A model generated the notes under the pieces. The model ran no database searches, was not told the DNA's origin, and worked only from the letters and a program-made list of their open reading frames with translations. From Forficula auricularia (taxonomy: Eukaryota > Arthropoda > Insecta > Dermaptera > Forficulidae): 64,000 nt of DNA. Made by a program: the position numbers and the translations under genes. This document shows, one piece after another, positions 53,836 to 63,515 of this stretch. How positions within the stretch are numbered: the first letter of the stretch is position 1; every line of letters begins with the position of its first letter. The stretch covers positions 7,721,542 to 7,785,541 of the forward strand of contig JALMQS010000681.1 of NCBI GenBank assembly GCA_024734495.1, given 5' to 3'.

Positions 53836-54106
53836 TTCTTTATCAGGTCTCCCTGACGTTTTGGCTCCTCTCCACATATACCTGTGCTGAGTGTGTTTAG
53901 CTGTTTTATACAGATATATGGGACCTAGCTTTTTACGCTGGTTTCGAACGGCTAGTTTGGAGAGGTTACTAAGCAATTATACTCTTGGTAGGTTGCCAAT
54001 GCTTTCCAAGAGGAGGCAACTGCAAATATCTGCCGAGACTCGGTCTCGAACCAGCGTATTTTAGGCCAGCGGCCCGACACTCAAACCACTGACCCACAGT
54101 CGCCTC
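53836..54106 (-). mobile_element. SINE-C, most complete copy
   Basis: Minus strand head AGGCGACTGTGGGTCAGTGG (A box TGGGTCAGTGG), TTTGAGTGTCGGGCCGCTGG, then TACGCTGGTTCGAGACCGAG (B box GGTTCGAGACC). Body through GGCAGATATTTGCAGTTGCC, CCAAGAGTATAATTGC; 3' tail GGAGAGGAGCCAAAACGTCA, GGGAGACCTGATAAAGAAGA (GAA-type tail). Both Pol III boxes are intact. TSD not obvious. Confidence 0.85.
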
Positions 54107-56090
54107 TGAGTATTCTACCAACATTAATTAATATCCAGAAAAACATTCCCCGAGGTGGTTTCCCATTGTTTTTTCTTGTCTTTGAAATTTTCTGACAATA
54201 AATCAACACTGAGTCACGTAATCGATAGTCGATCGGTGAATCTATATTTCCTTTAGTATGGATCATTTTGAAAATGGTTCAAAAAATGAAAATAATTTTT
54301 TAAAAAATTTCAATTGCGAATTCAATTTGAATGAAAATTAATAATTATACCCTAAGGCATTTGAATTCATGGTCTTTCATAAAATGCAAATTTCAATATC
54401 TATTTTGAAAATGGCTCTGAATTATCATCCCTAGGCGAATTATGCAAAAGCTGCTGCTAGTTGATGACGGTCTGCTGCTCGAAATGGGATGTCTAGTCAC
54501 GTCTATATAAATATTTATATGCTAGAGCTATTTACCATTCAGAGAGATTTCTATTAAATTTTTTGTTCCTCCAGAATAACCATAGCCCACGCTTTCAAAG
54601 AAAAATCTAGGGAATACATATTATTTTCTGGTCAAATTAAAAATAGAACATTTTCAGCGAATATTTTTAAATTAAAAAATTATTTCGAATTTATTGGAAA
54701 AATTACGAGAATACTTAGTCCGAAGTTGTCATAGATATTTTATAATACATGTCAGAAGATTTGAATCTCTCGCCCTTGGTAATTGAAGCATCTAATGGCC
54801 CAGATAGCTTTATGACACATGGGTTCAATTACAGAGGAGTTAAATATGGTATAACGTTCTGCTATGAAATACAAATTATTCATAGTAGCTAAGATTAAGT
54901 AGAGGACACTCTAGTGAGTATTTTTAAATTTAAAGGAAGGAGTCAAATTTTTATTAAAATCGTGACAAGAAGAGTCAATCTGTTTTCGTTGTTTTTTTAT
55001 TTGTTTATCGTTTTGTGTGGTTAAGTGCCTTTGTTGTTGTGCAGTCTCGAAGTAGTCAACACCAGAATTAACAATAATTTTTCTATTTCTTATATTTTAA
55101 ATATCAACAAATATTTAATTTTGCTATTCAGAACAATGGCCTTTTGCCGAATTTTCTAAATAGTTCAAAATATTGTTTCAATAATATTATTTGTTCTTTG
55201 ACGTTAAATTATATAGCTTCATTTGATTTTTAAAATTCAAGCTTGTTTGACCTCATCGTTATACACAGACACAAGACCCGGATTTAAAATTATACTATTT
55301 TAATTATCAAACAAATATAAAATTTTATTTATTTTTATATCCAGAGCAATAGCTCATTGCTGAATTTCCAAACAGTACAAACGAGCGAATCATTCATTGC
55401 ATATTTTATTATATTATAAAGTAAATAATTTGAAATTAAGACAAGTTAATTATTAAATATAAAAATAATAAGTAGGTGAGTTTTTTACAATTCAAAAAAT
55501 GATGTTATTCGAAAGGTTTACCTCATTCTGAAGAATTTTATTTTGAAATATTGAAACTTTTTTTGAAACTTTGAAATTTTCAAAAAAATTTTTGTAAAAT
55601 CAAAAATCTCAAAAGACCCATTAACGATATTATTTTTTATGTCAGATGGATCGCCTTTCAGGAGTCGAACCCAAGCGCTAATCTAGCTATCCGGGCAGAT
55701 GGCCTTTCCATAGAGACGAGATCCCTCCGACAAATTATAGTTATATATTAAGCAGATAAATCTTGCTTAGATTTACTTGAAATCAAAAAGTACACATTTG
55801 CTGTTAAGTGAATTCAAATTTCAGTATAAGACCTTATTTAATATAACATCTTAGATAATGGGCAACAAAAAAATAATTTTTAAATGCTTCGAGCACTTGA
55901 TGAGTCAATTCCTCCCAATTTTGGGTTGAGAAAAACGAATATGACAATGAAAAATTTTTCTTAGCTCTAGTTTCTGTGAAATACAGTAGGTGGCGGATCA
56001 AGAGAAAAAGATACATTTTAATTACATATGCTAACAACATTGAAAGTGCATTTTATTTTTACAAATTGTAGTTACATTCTAAGAGTTCTA
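54107..56090. other. AT-rich stretch, no gene
   Basis: About 2 kb. A B-box-like GGGTTCGACTCC on minus near 55662 lacks a properly spaced A box. A balanced-GC patch at 54430-54510 has no assignable feature. Confidence 0.35.
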
Positions 56091-56340
56091 CATTGCTGGA
56101 ATAATACTTCACAGATGGTCGTGTCTGAAGAGATTTATGTGGTGCCTTCATCAGATCGTCGTTTTTTAGCTTGCCTCTTTTTTGTTGCCCAGTGTTATTA
56201 GTCCATCAGGAATTTACAGATTAGTTTTTAACCTGTAAGCTCCTGATGATGGACTAATAATCCGAAATATATTGAGATTGTATACACCTCTTTGAGTTTT
56301 ATTTCATTCACTCTGAAACTACACTCCCTTTACTTTATTA
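56091..56340 (+). repeat. Repeat with hammerhead-like core
   Basis: Plus 56243-56267: CTGATGA, T, GGA-CTAATAA-TCC, GAAA, then TATATTGAG and ACCTCTTTGAGTTTTATTTC. The same run, inverted, is at 22995-23056 (core stem GGG/TCC). Upstream, TTAGTCCATCAGGAATTTAC mirrors it partially, so this is a small fold-back. Confidence 0.6.
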
Positions 56341-56660
56341 ATGTTTATTATCCTTTATAATCACGTAGTTTTAGTTTTTTAGTTATAACTCGAGTTCTAA
56401 TTGAGCTACAAACAAGTGGTAATTTGTAAATCCAAGAGGAAGCTGTTTTCTATTAGTTCAACAAAATATTGTGATCTCAAATATTGTTGTTTAATATCTA
56501 ACGGAACTCGAAAATAGGTCAAAATGGTCTTTTTCACCGTTTTGATCGATTATATCTCCAAAACAAGAGCTAATCGGTAATCTTTATGGTGATTTTTGAA
56601 TTCAGCAGGTGGAAATACATAAGAATCAGCTATTTTTGAGCCCGAAGCATTTTCATTGTT
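56341..56660 (+). mobile_element. Single arm of the ACACAGGTCGAC element
   Basis: TCACGTAGTTTTAGTTTTTT, ACTCGAGTTCTAATTGAGCT and AAAATAGGTCAAAATGG match 21745-21930 in the same orientation. It then continues beyond that family (AAAACAAGAGCTAATCGG), so this copy preserves sequence missing there. Confidence 0.65.
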
Positions 56661-56675
56661 GGGCAGATTATATGG

Positions 56676-56693
56676 GGCCGATTATAATCGGCC
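56676..56693. repeat. Perfect 18-bp palindrome
   Basis: GGCCGATTATAATCGGCC, self-complementary without a spacer. Confidence 0.9.
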
Positions 56694-57010
56694 TTTTGAG
56701 ATTTTGGAATTTTTTTGAAAATTTAAAGTCTTAGAATCCTAAAAATAAATGTTGAAAAGCTTATTATTATATTTAAATATATCAGTAGGACAGATCTAGC
56801 TTAAGTTGGGTCTGATAGCTTATTTCCGACCATCTGTGAAATTTGCTGAGAGAGCGAGTTGAGACTTGAAAGTTTTCACTTTTCTCTCCAATATTATTCA
56901 AATAAATTTATTCGACTAGTAGAATTAATGTTTCTTAATTATTTAATAGAAAAATACACTTTTAATGGTCTAAAAAATATATTTTCAAAAAGTATCTATT
57001 TTATAATTTG
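56694..57010. other. AT-rich spacer
   Basis: No feature recognised. Confidence 0.3.
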
Positions 57011-57145
57011 AAACCCTGAAGAAGGAGGGAAGAATACTCCGAAACGTTGGTTTTAAAGGGGGGGGGGGGAAGAATAGCATTTAAATAAATAAATTTTATA
57101 ATAATTTTTTTCTTCACTATTCTTGGACTGCCTTCCATTACTTTT
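57011..57145 (+). repeat. Penelope-terminus-like module
   Basis: Core 57016-57045: CTGAAGA, A, GGAG-GGAAGAATA-CTCC, GAAAC. It then has AAAGGGGGGGGGGG and ATTCTTGGACTGCCTTCCAT, paralleling the 41203-41309 module and 62064-62165. Confidence 0.55.
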
Positions 57146-57274
57146 CAACTAAATATTTTCAAATTATTTTGAAAATATTTTTTATGTAAACGTTATAACA
57201 TGAGTTGAGTGGTTTTGAAATTATTTTATTAATTAATTAATATCGTCTTAAATATTTGTAATTACATATGGTCA

Positions 57275-57458
57275 ATTGCGCTCTTCCCCTCCTCTGTCCC
57301 AGTCCCTGCGAATCTCCTAGTACAAGTCCCGTTACTTTTCCTCTCCTCTGCCCGGCTCAGCGCTGCCCGGGTCTCAGCCGGCAGCCCAGTAGCCTAAGTA
57401 CTTTCCATGCGTACACGTGCTTAGAATTAACCATTAAACACCAATAAAGCAATTCAGG
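57275..57458 (+). promoter_or_regulatory. GC-rich island with splice-donor-like end
   Basis: About 180 bp of much higher GC than any neighbour (CCCTCCTCTGTCCCAGTCCC, CTCTGCCCGGCTCAGCGCTG, CCCGGGTCTCAGCCGGCAGC), followed by AAAGCAATTCAG and GTAAATATC. It could be a promoter with a non-coding first exon whose donor is at 57456-57458, or simply a GC-rich repeat end. No long frame. Confidence 0.25.
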
Positions 57459-57771
57459 TAAATATCAAAATCTAATAACTCCAAATAATTCATGTTTCTT
57501 TCTTGCTAAGTGGATATAACAATTTTTAGAAAATTTCGGTGAAATAACACTGAACTATATTTTATCCTCGAGATTTAACAGTTTTAATTTTCAAAACGCT
57601 CACATACCATTAAAGCAAATAGAAATATATATATTTTTTCAATTGTACGATAATTTTTATAATTTATGTTTTAATTTATTAGTTAAATGCAAGGTGTGTT
57701 TCACAAATAGAAAAGAAAATGTATTTAAATATAAAAGAAAAAAATAATTATTGATTGTATAATAAATATTA
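57459..57771. other. AT-rich spacer
   Basis: No feature recognised. Confidence 0.3.
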
Positions 57772-58345
57772 AAAAATACAAATCGTTAAAAAACAATCAA
57801 AAAACACATTTATTCGAAACCAAACGTTTCGGGAGAATTTCTCCCTTTATCAATGGTAAATTTTTTACAAAAAAAGAAAAACGAAAATTCCTCTGAAATT
57901 TAGAAAGCAACACTAAGATATTAAATATTTTTATAAAGACAATTGTAAAAAATTTATTTCAATATTTATAAAAATATTTAATATCTTAGTGTTAAAAATA
58001 ATCTTAGTGTTAATAATAAAAATATTTAATATCTTAGTGTTGCTTTCTAAATTTTAAAGGAAGCAACTTTTTTTCTTTTTTCTTTTTTGCAAAAAAATTA
58101 CCATTGAAAAACGGAGAATTTCTCCCTAGACGTTTGTTTTTGAACGAGGGGTGAACCGCGACCTAAAATTGTGTACACCTACTTCCACTTCCACTTTCGT
58201 TTCCAAGTAGATGACAATAGATTATCTTATGAATTCCAAAGTAATTCCAAATCGGTGTACACCTAATTCCAATCGCGGTTCAACACTCGGTTTCGAATAA
58301 AGGTGTTTTTTGATTGTTTTTTAAAGATTTGTATTTTTTAATATT
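57772..58345. repeat. Palindrome with nested CGAGGGG MITE
   Basis: Left arm from AAAAACAATCAAAAAACAC through AACGTTTCGGGAGAATTTCT and AGAAAGCAACACTAAGATAT; right arm inverse, ending TTTGATTGTTTTTTAAAGA. The right arm is broken by the MITE at 58145-58289 and has an extra ~45 bp internal duplication of TTAATATCTTAGTGTT near 57990-58040. Confidence 0.8.
58145..58289. mobile_element. CGAGGGG MITE, copy 4
   Basis: Ends CGAGGGGTGAACCGCG and CGCGGTTCAACACTCG. Flanking TTTTTGAA (58137-58144) and GTTTCGAA (58290-58297). The undisturbed opposite palindrome arm reads TTTCGAAACC (inverse GGTTTCGAAA), which supports GTTTCGAA as the original target. Confidence 0.85.
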
Positions 58346-58606
58346 TAAATATATAAGTATATCGGACAGTGACGGTTGGTGACTTTTCAACCAGTGGATA
58401 CTGTCCAAAAAAGTACTGTTCATTTTTTGAAATTTTATTTTAATTTTCCCTTTTTTTGCAAATTTTATCGAATATATGGCATCATTTTGGTTATTTTTTA
58501 AATTTAACGTTAGATTTTTTAAAAATATATTTTGGGGCCTTTACCCCAAACGGATGCTGCTTTGTGTGAGTGAGGGTAGGAGTCAGAAATTAAATCTTGT
58601 GACTTA

Positions 58607-58812
58607 GGGCCAGTTGTATGCCGGTTGGTAAATTCTTTTTAAACGTTGGCAAAGGGTAAAACCTTAAAATTCACCTTGTGCTAGGTGGGATGGGCAATCT
58701 GAAAAAGTGCCTGTCATCTGATTATCCATCCCACCCGGCACAAGGTTAATTTTAAGATTTTACCCTTTGTCAACTTTTAAAAATAGTTTACCAACCGACA
58801 TACAACTGGCCC
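58607..58812. mobile_element. Harbinger-like MITE with TTA TSD
   Basis: Inverted ends GGGCCAGTTGTATG and CATACAACTGGCCC, arms about 95 bp, flanked by TTA (58604-58606 and 58813-58815). A 3-bp TWA/TTA target duplication and a GGG-initial inverted repeat are hallmarks of PIF/Harbinger elements. No transposase. A truncated duplicate is at 59852-60008. Confidence 0.85.
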
Positions 58813-59371
58813 TTATACTCCACAGTCCCTGAGATGGAAATCGACCATCTTGCACAATAAATCATTCCTGTCTTATAAGAAAATCTTAAATTTCTTCTAA
58901 TTCAATTGTTATAAACAAGCTATGACTTGTTTATAACTCTCTTAGTTATTTCCGATCTTATATATTGAGAATATTTAGAAATGGATTAGTCTAAGAATTC
59001 CCGAATCATATTTATTTATTCTTTTTTTGTATTATTACTATTTTAACTTTTATTCGAGTAAACTTGTCTGGACTTGTCTTTGACATGCTTGAACTGGAAG
59101 ATATACCTAACAGGCAAGGAATTTCTCCCTTTTTCAATGGTAAATTTTTTACAAAAAAGAAAAAAGAAAATTCCTCTGAAATTTAGAAAGCAACACTAAG
59201 ATATATTATATTTTTATAAAGACAATTGTAAAAATTTTATTTGAATATTTACAATTGTCTTTATAAAAATATTTAATATCTTAGTGTAGCAACTTTTTTT
59301 TCTTTTTTCTTTTTTGCAAAAAATTACGATTGAAAAACGGAGAATTTCTCTCATAGACGTTTGCTTTCGAA

Positions 59372-59531
59372 CGAAAGGTGAACCGCGACCTAAAATTGTA
59401 TACACCTACTTCCACTTTCGTTTCCAATTAGAAGACAATAGATGACAATAGATTATCTTATGAATTCCAAAGTAATTCTAAATAATTCCAAAGACGGTGT
59501 ACACCTAATTCCAATCGCGATTCTCCACTCG
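59372..59531. mobile_element. CGAGGGG MITE, copy 5 (duplicate of copy 4)
   Basis: Left end decayed to CGAAAGGTGAACCGCG; right end TCCACTCG. Flanks CTTTCGAA (59364-59371) and GTTTTGAA (59532-59539), the same target as copy 4. Produced by the T3 duplication, not by a new insertion. Confidence 0.8.
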
Positions 59532-59851
59532 GTTTTGAATAGGGGTGTTTTTTAATTGTTATTTAAAGATTTGTATTTTTTAATATTTAAATATATAAGT
59601 ATATCGGACAGTGGAAGTTGGTGACTTTTCAACCAGGGGATACTGTCCAAAAAAGTACTGTTCATTTTTTGAAATTTTATTTTAATTTTCCCTTTTTTTT
59701 TTGCAAATTTTATCGAATATATGGTATCATTTTGGTTATTTTTTAAATTTAACGTTAGATTTTTAAAAAATATATTTTGGGACCTTTACCCCAAACGGAT
59801 ACTGCTTTGTGTGAATGAGGGTAGGAGTCAGAAATTGAATCTTGTGACTTA

Positions 59852-60008
59852 GGGACAGTTGTATGCCGGTTGGTAAATTCTTTTTAAACGTTGGCAAAGG
59901 GTAAAACGTTAAAATTCACCTTGTGCTGGGTGGGATGACCAATCAGATAAAAGTGCCTGTCATCTGATTGGCCATCCCACCCAGCACAAGATGAATTTTA
60001 AGATTTTA
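59852..60008. mobile_element. Harbinger-like MITE, truncated duplicate
   Basis: Begins GGGACAGTTGTATG and keeps the ACCTTGTGCTGGGTGGGATG and CATCCCACCCAGCACAAG arms, then stops at the T3 copy B boundary. Confidence 0.8.
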
Positions 60009-60029
60009 TGTCTGCCCAAAATAAAGTGT

Positions 60030-60250
60030 TAAAGGAGACAATAAAGGAGTGTGTCTTCTGCTGGAATTATAAATTTTATTTATTTATAACGAGACTATAG
60101 TTTCGAGGGCGTTGCCCTCTCCATCAGTCTAGTCCTGTGAATCAATTGTAATAGACTGATGAAGAGAGCAAAGCCCTTGAAACTATAGTCTCGTTATAAA
60201 TAAATAAAATTTAAAATTCCAGCAGAAGACACACTCTTTTATTTTCTCCT
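60030..60250. repeat. Palindrome carrying hammerhead-like cores on both strands
   Basis: Arms of ~100 bp: GAGTGTGTCTTCTGCTGGAA to CATCAGTCTA (60034-60131) and its inverse from TAGACTGATGA to about 60240. Minus core 60100-60127: CTGATGG, A, GAGGGC-AAC-GCCCTC, GAAAC. Plus core 60156-60183: CTGATGA, AGAGAGCAAAGCCCTT, GAAAC. Both are followed by TATAGTCTCG. Confidence 0.85.
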
Positions 60251-60408
60251 TTAATATTTAAAAATTCTGCTACTCTTAGCACAAAAACTTTCAATTTAAA
60301 GTATTAAAGTTAGCTTTTATTTCAACTTTTTTCCCATAAATTGCGCTTTAGGCAATTCATTAAAATAATTTATTATATTTATTAAAGTGTATTTTTTTGG
60401 ATTTCCAG
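60251..60408. other. AT-rich spacer ending in an acceptor-like tract
   Basis: Ends TTTTTTTGGATTTCCAG at 60408. Confidence 0.4.
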
Positions 60409-60485
60409 ATGAAAGGAACTTGCAACTGGAATTACTTGAATCGTGAATTGATTCCTAGGGGTGGTTTACATTCTCTCTACAAGTG
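60409..60485 (+). CDS. Candidate coding exon
   Basis: 77 nt between CAG and GTAAGT (consensus donor). One frame is open across it, beginning MKGTCNWNYLNRELIPRG and ending GLHSLYK with two bases carried over; the other two frames have stops. Balanced composition. No homologue recognised and no partner exon found in frame. It could be an internal or 5' coding exon, or chance. Confidence 0.3.
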
Positions 60486-60626
60486 GTAAGTTCATACAAT
60501 TTTTCCTTTGATTATAACAATATAAATAAAATCACTTGACTCGCTAGAAATATAGATTCAGATTTATTTAAGAAAAAAGACAAAAGTTTGTATTAAATTC
60601 TAGTTTTATTAAATATTATTATACAG
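60486..60626. other. AT-rich spacer
   Basis: No feature recognised. Confidence 0.3.
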
Positions 60627-61128
60627 GGTGGGATATAAAGATCTACCACATTTTGAAGTGGTAAAAAAAAAATGAAAAAGTTTAACTAGAAATAAACTGA
60701 ATATATTTATGAAATTTGTGTTTTAAACATTACCAGGCAAAAATAAAGTGAAAAATGGGGCGGGGGGGGGGGGGTCAAAAAATGAAAATTCTAGCCCTTT
60801 CGACCAAACTCAACCAAATTTTTTACATATTCTGTGGGCTAAAAGGCTAGAAATGCAAAAAAAATAAGCCCAAATTGGGGGGAGTGTCAAAAATGTAAAT
60901 TCTAGCCTAACCAAATTTTGTATACATATTCTATGGATCCCCAGAAGGCAAGAAATGCAAAATCTAACCAAATTTTGTATACATAGTTTGGTCCAAAGGC
61001 CTAGAATTTTTTATTTTTGACCCTCCCCCATTTTGGGTGGTTAGTTTTTGTATTTCTGGCCCTCTGGTGATCCACAGAATATGTATACAAAATTTGGTTG
61101 AGTTTGGTAGAAAGGGCTAGAATTTTCT
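60627..61128 (+). mobile_element. Fold-back F1, left end and modules
   Basis: Starts TACAGGGTGGGATATAAAGA then TCTACCACATTTTGAAG, TTTAACTAGAAATAAACTGA; four AACCAAATTTTGTATACA or inverse modules; a run of about 14 G near 60757-60771. It ends abruptly against the tandem repeat at 61127. Confidence 0.75.
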
Positions 61129-61375
61129 CTGAGAGCCTTAAAACAAACGAATTTATAATATTTTTATAAAAGTTCCCACCAATTTTTTTTTTGCCTTTAA
61201 TATCTTTAAACGGCTCTATCTCCTTAAATAACGCTCTGAAAGTCTTAAAACAAACGAATTTATAGTATTTTTATAAAATTTCCAACCAAATTTTTTATCT
61301 TCAATCTTTAAAGGTCTCTTTCTTCTTAACTAATGCTCTGTGAGCCTTAAAACAAAAGAATTTATAAGTAATCTT
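61127..61375 (+). repeat. ~105-bp tandem repeat, 2.4 units
   Basis: Units start CTCTGAGAGCC at 61127, CTCTGAAAGTC at 61234 and CTCTGTGAGCC at 61336, each followed by TTAAAACAAACGAATTTATA or a close variant. Confidence 0.85.
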
Positions 61376-61999
61376 TCGATTCTTGTAATGCCAAGTTGAT
61401 CTATTAGGTATATATTATAGGTTTGACAAAGTGAATTCGTTTTCTTTAACATATTATAGGTACAAGGTTTATATTTATTTCATTCGAGTAATTTTTCAAC
61501 ATACTTGATTCATATCATTTTATAGTTAATATGAATTAATATTTTTTTATTATGCATTCCAGGTAAATTTAAAATGTTTTCAAATTATCGTTTTTCGGCG
61601 TAAAATTATTTTCTGTTTTTATATAAGAGTTGATAATATGTATTTGATAAAATGATATTTTTGCAATTATCTATTTTTCTTTTAATGTCAATTTCTTAAG
61701 AATTTGATATTTTTTATCTCTATCGGAATGAAAATATTTTCGGAGTAAATAATTATTCTAGGTGCGCTTTTTACTTTAAATATAAAATAATCAATATTTC
61801 AATGAATATCAAGTGATTGCTCTTTAATTTTCCTACACTCACAAACACACTGATATTTTCTTAATATCCTGCAAAATATCAAATTATTTATTCGATTTAT
61901 TCGAATCACAACTCATTTAATAATATATTTGAATAAAAATATATAAAGAAATTAAAATTAATTGATAGCGTTTTTCTTTAGGAGACGGACTGGTATAAA
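61376..61999. other. AT-rich stretch, nothing recognised
   Basis: No gene or shared repeat. Confidence 0.35.
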
Positions 62000-62165
62000 T
62001 ATGTAATTGGATGTTGATGAAGGCAGTCATGATTTGAACTACTTTCATTGACTTTTTGTTACCCTGAAGAAGGAGAGAATAAATCTCCGAAACGTCGGTT
62101 TAACAAATAAATGTAAAATAATAAAACCATTATAGTTTTATTTTTTACAACCACCGTGGACTTTA
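62000..62165 (+). repeat. Penelope-terminus-like module
   Basis: Core 62064-62094: CTGAAGA, A, GGAGA-GAATAAA-TCTCC, GAAACG. Upstream TTGGATGTTGATGAAGGCAG is the inverse of the CTGCCTCATCAATATCCA end of the 41203-41309 module, so the unit has both orientations, as in Penelope-type inverted ends. Confidence 0.55.
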
Positions 62166-62237
62166 TTCTAGTATAATCGAATATTATTTGGCCTGAAATT
62201 CTTTCGCCCTCAGATCGTCTATAATTTCAAAAGAATA

Positions 62238-62892
62238 TTTTTTCTTATATAACTATATATAACCAAACTTCTTGAGGATACAAATTCTCATTTAAATAGG
62301 TGTTGGTTTTATTCTTTTTTGACAAAAAAACACATTTTTATCATTTATTTTTCTTAATTTTATTTTATTGTTACCAGGAACGTTTCGACATTTTGAAATA
62401 TGTCGAAACGTTCCTGTAATAATAAAATAAAATTAAGAAAAATAAATGATAAAAATGTGTTTTTTGTCAAAAAATAATAAAACCAACACCTATTTAAATG
62501 AGAATTTGTATCCTCAAGAAATTTGGTTATATATAGTTATAAGTGGGATGGGTGCGAGGTAGATAAAAATCGTGTTCCACTGAAATGTGAAATGTTTATT
62601 AATATATACAGATATTTACAATGAGTTTTATATTATTTACCTGAAATGTAAAACTCGAAATTTCAGGTCCTTTATTTAGTTTTAACAATGGTGTTTAATA
62701 TAAGTGAATTTATATAATATCTGGTTATTAAATATTGTATATTAACAATGTGTTTGAATTGAGCGTTTTAAATTGACTCTCTACTGCTTGATGTCTCAAT
62801 CTATTATGTCGCTTGCTTGTCCTTGTCTTCCCCCTCCACTCGTCTTCGTGTGTGGTTGTTTCGAGCTTACATAGTTATATAAGAAAAATTTT
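62238..62892. repeat. Palindrome with a 330-bp insertion
   Basis: Arms of ~145 bp around AACGTTTCGACATTTTGAAA, TATGTCGAAACGTT at 62380-62413: left from TTTCTTATATAACTATATAT, right to TATATATAGTTATA, then the insertion, then TAGTTATATAAGAAA. Arms are nearly identical. Confidence 0.85.
62542..62871. mobile_element. 330-bp insertion with 8-bp TSD, class unknown
   Basis: Flanked by TAGTTATA at 62534-62541 and 62872-62879. The opposite palindrome arm reads TTATATAACTATATAT, the unfilled site. Starts AGTGGGATGGGTGCGAGGTA and ends GGTTGTTTCGAGCTTACA. Not a CGAGGGG MITE and no clear inverted ends. It could be a solo LTR-like or hAT-like sequence. Confidence 0.65.
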
Positions 62893-63185
62893 AAAAAGAA
62901 TAATTAAAGTATTATTTTTTAAATAGAAAGAATTTAATTTTTTAGGACAAATTCTCGAATTTTAGTAGAAATATTCTTTAATAAAATTAAAATATTAAAA
63001 AATATTTTTGTGAAACCAACCTACATAGTATTTTAAATCTTTTAAAGTTTCAAAATTTTCTTTACTCCCTTTAAAGTAATTATAATTTTTTTAGAATATT
63101 GTACACTAATAAATACATACCATACCTATATGTACCTTTTTACTTATATTTATTTGTTTAATGATTGTGTTAATTTTATTTCCAG
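62893..63185. other. AT-rich spacer ending in an acceptor-like tract
   Basis: Ends TTAATTTTATTTCCAG at 63185. Confidence 0.4.
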
Positions 63186-63263
63186 TAAAATGTCGACCCC
63201 AGTGCTGGATTTGTTTTTCCCATCGTAGTCAGCTGCGAGGGGCGCTTTAATTCGACCCACGAG
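63186..63263 (+). other. Exon-like segment, paralogue of 15840-15916
   Basis: 78 nt, acceptor TTTTATTTCCAG and donor GTAAGC. Aligns with 15840-15916 along its length and is more GC-rich (TGTCGACCCCAGTGCTGG, GCTGCGAGGGGCGC). TAG and TAA stops interrupt the frames; the frame from ATG 63190 reads MSTPVLDLFFPS then stops. Non-coding exon or splice-mimicking repeat. Confidence 0.3.
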
Positions 63264-63515
63264 GTAAGCAAATCTTAAAATAATAATTGAATTTTTTAAT
63301 TGGGATTTAAATTTTTATTTTTTATTAAACATTTTCCTTTTCCCGATAACCTATATATAACTAAAGACGATTATTTACAATAATATTATCACCTAGGGGG
63401 TCTATTTATTAAACAAAAAATATTATTGATACAATTTTGATAGCTGTATATGTATATAATTAAGTAATGGAGGGATTCAGCCAATGGATAGCCTCTGCTG
63501 AATAAAAAACTCCCA
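63264..63515. other. AT-rich spacer
   Basis: No feature recognised. Confidence 0.3.

Larger units (their letters stand above)
57843..60010 (+). repeat. Tandem duplication T3 (period ~1.28 kb)
   Basis: Copy A about 57843-59100, copy B about 59119-60010. Matching blocks: AATGGTAAATTTTTTACAAA; the palindrome remnant; the CGAGGGG MITE; TATAAGTATATCGGACAGTG; GGTGACTTTTCAACCAG-GGATACTGTCC; GGTAGGAGTCAGAAATT; the Harbinger-like MITE. Copy B is cut inside that MITE. The MITEs predate the duplication. Confidence 0.85.

Noticed and set aside
55650..55735. tRNA-like sequence on minus
   Set aside because: A B-box-like GGGTTCGACTCC is present, but the A-box candidate is only a few bases upstream, too close for a tRNA or SINE head.
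60757..60771. Functional G-quadruplex
   Set aside because: Single G runs recur at variable lengths in all F1/B modules and could reflect slippage or assembly error.
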